From Bacteroidales bacterium (lineage in GTDB: Bacteria; Bacteroidota; Bacteroidia; Bacteroidales; VadinHA17): a stretch of DNA of 7,282 nt. This document shows, in pieces, positions 5,233-7,282 of the stretch. Below the pieces are notes generated by a model. It was given only the letters and a program-made list of their open reading frames with translations. It searched no databases and had not been told where the DNA came from. Location of the stretch: contig JAITVX010000071.1 of the NCBI GenBank assembly GCA_031285575.1, forward strand, positions 1 to 7,282. The letters are read 5' to 3'. The position numbers and the translations under genes are program-made. Position 1 is the first letter of the stretch; the number at the start of each line of letters is the position of its first letter.

Positions 5233-7134
5233 ATGGAACAAGAAACAACATTGCTCAATAAAATAGATTCTCCTGCAGATCTCCGAAAACTGCATCCGGA
5301 ACAACTCCGTCAGGTAAGTTCCGAACTTCGTCGGTATATAATAGACCTCGTGAGTGCTAACCCAGGTCATCTGGGGGCAAACCTTGGCGTTGTTGAGTTG
5401 ACTGTGGCGCTGCATTATGCTTTCGATACACCTTACGACAAAATTATATGGGACGTGGGACATCAGGCATACGGGCATAAAATACTTACCGGAAGGCGCG
5501 ATCTTTTTGCAACCAACAGGAAATACGGTGGAATAAGCGGCTTTCCGAAAATGTCGGAAAGTGAATACGACGCTTTCGGAACCGGGCATTCATCAACATC
5601 AATATCTGCGGCCCTGGGTATGGCGGTGGCTGCAAGGGAACGAGGCGAGAAAAGGCATGTGGTGGCCGTTATAGGCGACGGTGCCATGACTGCAGGGTTG
5701 GCTTTTGAAGGCCTTAACAATGCCGGCATAAGTAACACTGACCTGCTGGTAATACTCAACGACAACAATATTGCCATCGATGAAAATGTGGGAGCGCTGA
5801 AGGAATACCTTCTCGATATAACAACAAGCCGGACATACAATAAATTCAAAAACAAAGTATGGAACAGCTTGGGCATTTTTGGAAAGTACACCTCAAGCGC
5901 CCGCAAGTTGGCAGCCCAGATAGAAGCCGGATTCAAAAGTTCGCTGCTCGATAAAAGTAACCTGTTTGAAGGGATGAATTTCCGTTATTTTGGCCCCATT
6001 GACGGCCACGATGCAGTATATATGTCGAAAATATTTGAAGACCTTAAACGGATTCCAGGCCCGAAACTGCTCCACTGCATTACCACCAAAGGAAAAGGAT
6101 TTAAAAAAGCTGAAAAGGAGCAGACCGTTTTTCATGCTCCAGGGCGGTTTGACAGGTTGACAGGCGAAATTCTACACTCTCCGGTAAAGGATACTGCCGC
6201 ATCGTTTCAGACAGTGTTTGGAAAAACAATAGTTGAACTTGCAGAGATGAATGGCAGGATTTCGGCAGTTACCCCCGCCATGCCCACGGGCAGCGCACTG
6301 AACATAATGATGCACAGGTTTCCTGAAAGGGTATATGACGTGGGCATTGCCGAGCAGCATGCAGTAACATTTTCGGCAGGCCTGGCTGCAATGGGCATGA
6401 TTCCCTACTGCCATATCTATTCCACGTTTCTGCAAAGGTCGTATGACCAGATAATTCACGACGTTGCAATACAGAAACTGCATGTTGTCTTCTGTATCGA
6501 CCGCGGAGGCCTTGTGGGGCAGGACGGCTCTACTCACCACGGCTTTTTCGACATCGCTTTTATGAGATCGATACCGAATATAACGGTAGCGGCCCCGATG
6601 GACGAAAGGGAACTGAGGAATATGTTATACACAGCCCAGCTTGAAAAGAACAGCATGCCATTTTCAATCCGTTATCCGCGCCGAAAAGGAACTTATAAAG
6701 AATGGCATACGCCGTTTGAAGAGATTGAAATAGGCAAATCGCGTATGGTATCTGACGGAAAAGATATTGCCATTCTTTCAATTGGCTATCCTGGCAACAC
6801 TGTTTCACGTGCAATCAAAAAACTCAGTGGCGAAAACTTTTCAATAGCTCATTACGACATGAGGTTTACTGCCCCACTCGACAGGGAAGCTCTTCATGAT
6901 ATATTCCGTAAATTCAGCCACATCATTACAGTTGAAGACGGAATACTTAGCGGTGGTTTTGGAAGTGCTGTACTTGAATTTATGTCCGATAATGGCTACA
7001 ATGCCAAAATAACACGGCTTGGCATACCCGATTACTTTGTTGAACACGGCCTGCCTGAAGAGTTATATAAAGAGTGTGGGCTCGACTCAGAAGCGATAGA
7101 ACTTACCATAAGAAAAATGATTTTAGAGAAATAA
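5233..7134 (+). CDS. dxs: 1-deoxy-D-xylulose-5-phosphate synthase
   Basis: Dxs condenses pyruvate with glyceraldehyde 3-phosphate to DXP using thiamine diphosphate (TPP) and Mg2+. This is the first and flux-controlling step of the MEP isoprenoid pathway, and DXP also feeds thiamine and pyridoxal synthesis. The 633 residues match the family's normal length. Visible landmarks are NPGHLGANLGVVELTVALH (43-61, with the active-site His46), WDVGHQAYGHKILTGR (73-88), FGTGHSSTSISAALGMA (115-131), the TPP/Mg motif GDGAMTAGLAFEGLNNAG (148-165) ending at NDNN (176-179), GPIDGHD (254-260), GIAEQHAVTFSAGLAAMG (371-388, with Glu374 as the catalytic Glu), DRGGLVGQDGSTHHG (423-437, with Arg424) and VEDG...GGFG (567-577). 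Domains I, II and III of the transketolase fold are all present and nothing looks broken. The ATG at 5233 gives the usual N-terminus. It stands alone between the divergent OmpA-like gene and tRNA-Leu, so it is probably monocistronic. Confidence 0.98.
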   Translation: MEQETTLLNKIDSPADLRKLHPEQLRQVSSELRRYIIDLVSANPGHLGANLGVVELTVALHYAFDTPYDKIIWDVGHQAYGHKILTGRRDLFATNRKYGGISGFPKMSESEYDAFGTGHSSTSISAALGMAVAARERGEKRHVVAVIGDGAMTAGLAFEGLNNAGISNTDLLVILNDNNIAIDENVGALKEYLLDITTSRTYNKFKNKVWNSLGIFGKYTSSARKLAAQIEAGFKSSLLDKSNLFEGMNFRYFGPIDGHDAVYMSKIFEDLKRIPGPKLLHCITTKGKGFKKAEKEQTVFHAPGRFDRLTGEILHSPVKDTAASFQTVFGKTIVELAEMNGRISAVTPAMPTGSALNIMMHRFPERVYDVGIAEQHAVTFSAGLAAMGMIPYCHIYSTFLQRSYDQIIHDVAIQKLHVVFCIDRGGLVGQDGSTHHGFFDIAFMRSIPNITVAAPMDERELRNMLYTAQLEKNSMPFSIRYPRRKGTYKEWHTPFEEIEIGKSRMVSDGKDIAILSIGYPGNTVSRAIKKLSGENFSIAHYDMRFTAPLDREALHDIFRKFSHIITVEDGILSGGFGSAVLEFMSDNGYNAKITRLGIPDYFVEHGLPEELYKECGLDSEAIELTIRKMILEK

Positions 7135-7184
7135 CTGTAAATAATAAGGATGATTTAAAAAAAATAGTTATTTTCGCTGGTCAG

Positions 7185-7192
7185 AATATTTG
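7185..7192 (+). promoter_or_regulatory. Weak -7-like box directly before tRNA-Leu
   Basis: AATATTTG differs from TAnnTTTG at one base and ends 5 bases before the first base of the mature tRNA. If used, transcription would begin almost at the mature 5' end, leaving little or no leader for RNase P. No -33 element is clear. The tRNA may instead be read from dxs readthrough. Confidence 0.2.
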
Positions 7193-7197
7193 TACCT

Positions 7198-7282
7198 GCC
7201 CGGATGGCGGAAGTGGTAGACGCGCTGGTCTCAAACACCAGTAGTAGTAATGCTGTGTGGGTTCAAGTCCCACTCCGGGTAC
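7198..7282 (+). tRNA. tRNA-Leu (anticodon CAA)
   Basis: All arms can be folded by eye. The acceptor stem is GCCCGGA (7198-7204) with TCCGGGT (7274-7280), and its first pair is a G-U wobble. The anticodon stem CTGGT (7225-7229) with ACCAG (7237-7241) encloses the loop CTCAAAC, giving anticodon CAA at 7232-7234, which reads UUG leucine codons. The T arm is GTGGG-TTCAAGT-CCCAC (7257-7273). The long variable arm typical of class II tRNAs folds as AGTA (7243-7246), loop GTAA, TGCT (7251-7254). The discriminator A is 7281. The window ends one base later, so whether CCA is encoded cannot be seen. Confidence 0.96.

Noticed and set aside
7129..7173. AT-rich inverted repeat AAATAACT/AGTTATTT after dxs as a terminator
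   Set aside because: The loop is about 29 nt, the stem includes the dxs stop codon and has little GC, and the T-run is short; too weak to call.
7198..7282. tRNA-Leu as the attachment site of the left-hand island
   Set aside because: tRNA-Leu genes do serve as targets for some Bacteroides elements, but I see no copy of the tRNA 3' end in the left region, and intact core genes (tilS, ompA-like, dxs) separate the two.

Overview
The window looks like a Bacteroidota chromosome, most likely Bacteroidales. This is an inference from four things: the N-terminal type of the integrase fragment, starts without Shine-Dalgarno sequences, several TAnnTTTG-type -7 boxes, and the general character of TilS, the OmpA-like lipoprotein and Dxs. 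It has two very different halves.

Left half (about 1-2630) is a graveyard of accessory-gene pieces. In order these are: the tail of an unrecognised frame (2-79); the first ~24 codons of what looks like a DNA methyltransferase (80-~152); a non-coding stretch with a strong nested hairpin (301-345); the first ~18 codons of a Bacteroidota tyrosine recombinase (453-); the C-terminal half of a NADAR/YbiA-type protein (748-972); a UDP-glucuronate 4-epimerase-type gene broken by one extra base near 1473 (969-1956); a 44-codon gene tail (1990-2124) that may be RhuM-like; about 300 bases without a gene (2125-2430); and a composite fragment (2431-2632) that ends in a TGATG overlap with tilS. Much of this DNA is visibly AT-rich, with abrupt changes of base composition at some junctions. 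The methylase, integrase, NADAR and possible RhuM pieces suggest remains of one or more mobile or defence islands.

Right half (2632-7282) is intact core genome. tilS (tRNA(Ile)-lysidine synthetase, +) converges on an OmpA-family peptidoglycan-binding lipoprotein with a long coiled coil (-). That gene is divergent from dxs (1-deoxy-D-xylulose-5-phosphate synthase, +). A tRNA-Leu(CAA) gene follows dxs and runs to the window edge. A terminator-like hairpin lies between ompA and dxs and would stop rightward transcription before dxs.

No complete new system is visible. The most informative points are the chain of broken accessory genes, the NADAR remnant with a TGA exactly where the family has a conserved Trp, the single-base break in the epimerase, and the terminator-like hairpin inside the ompA leader.
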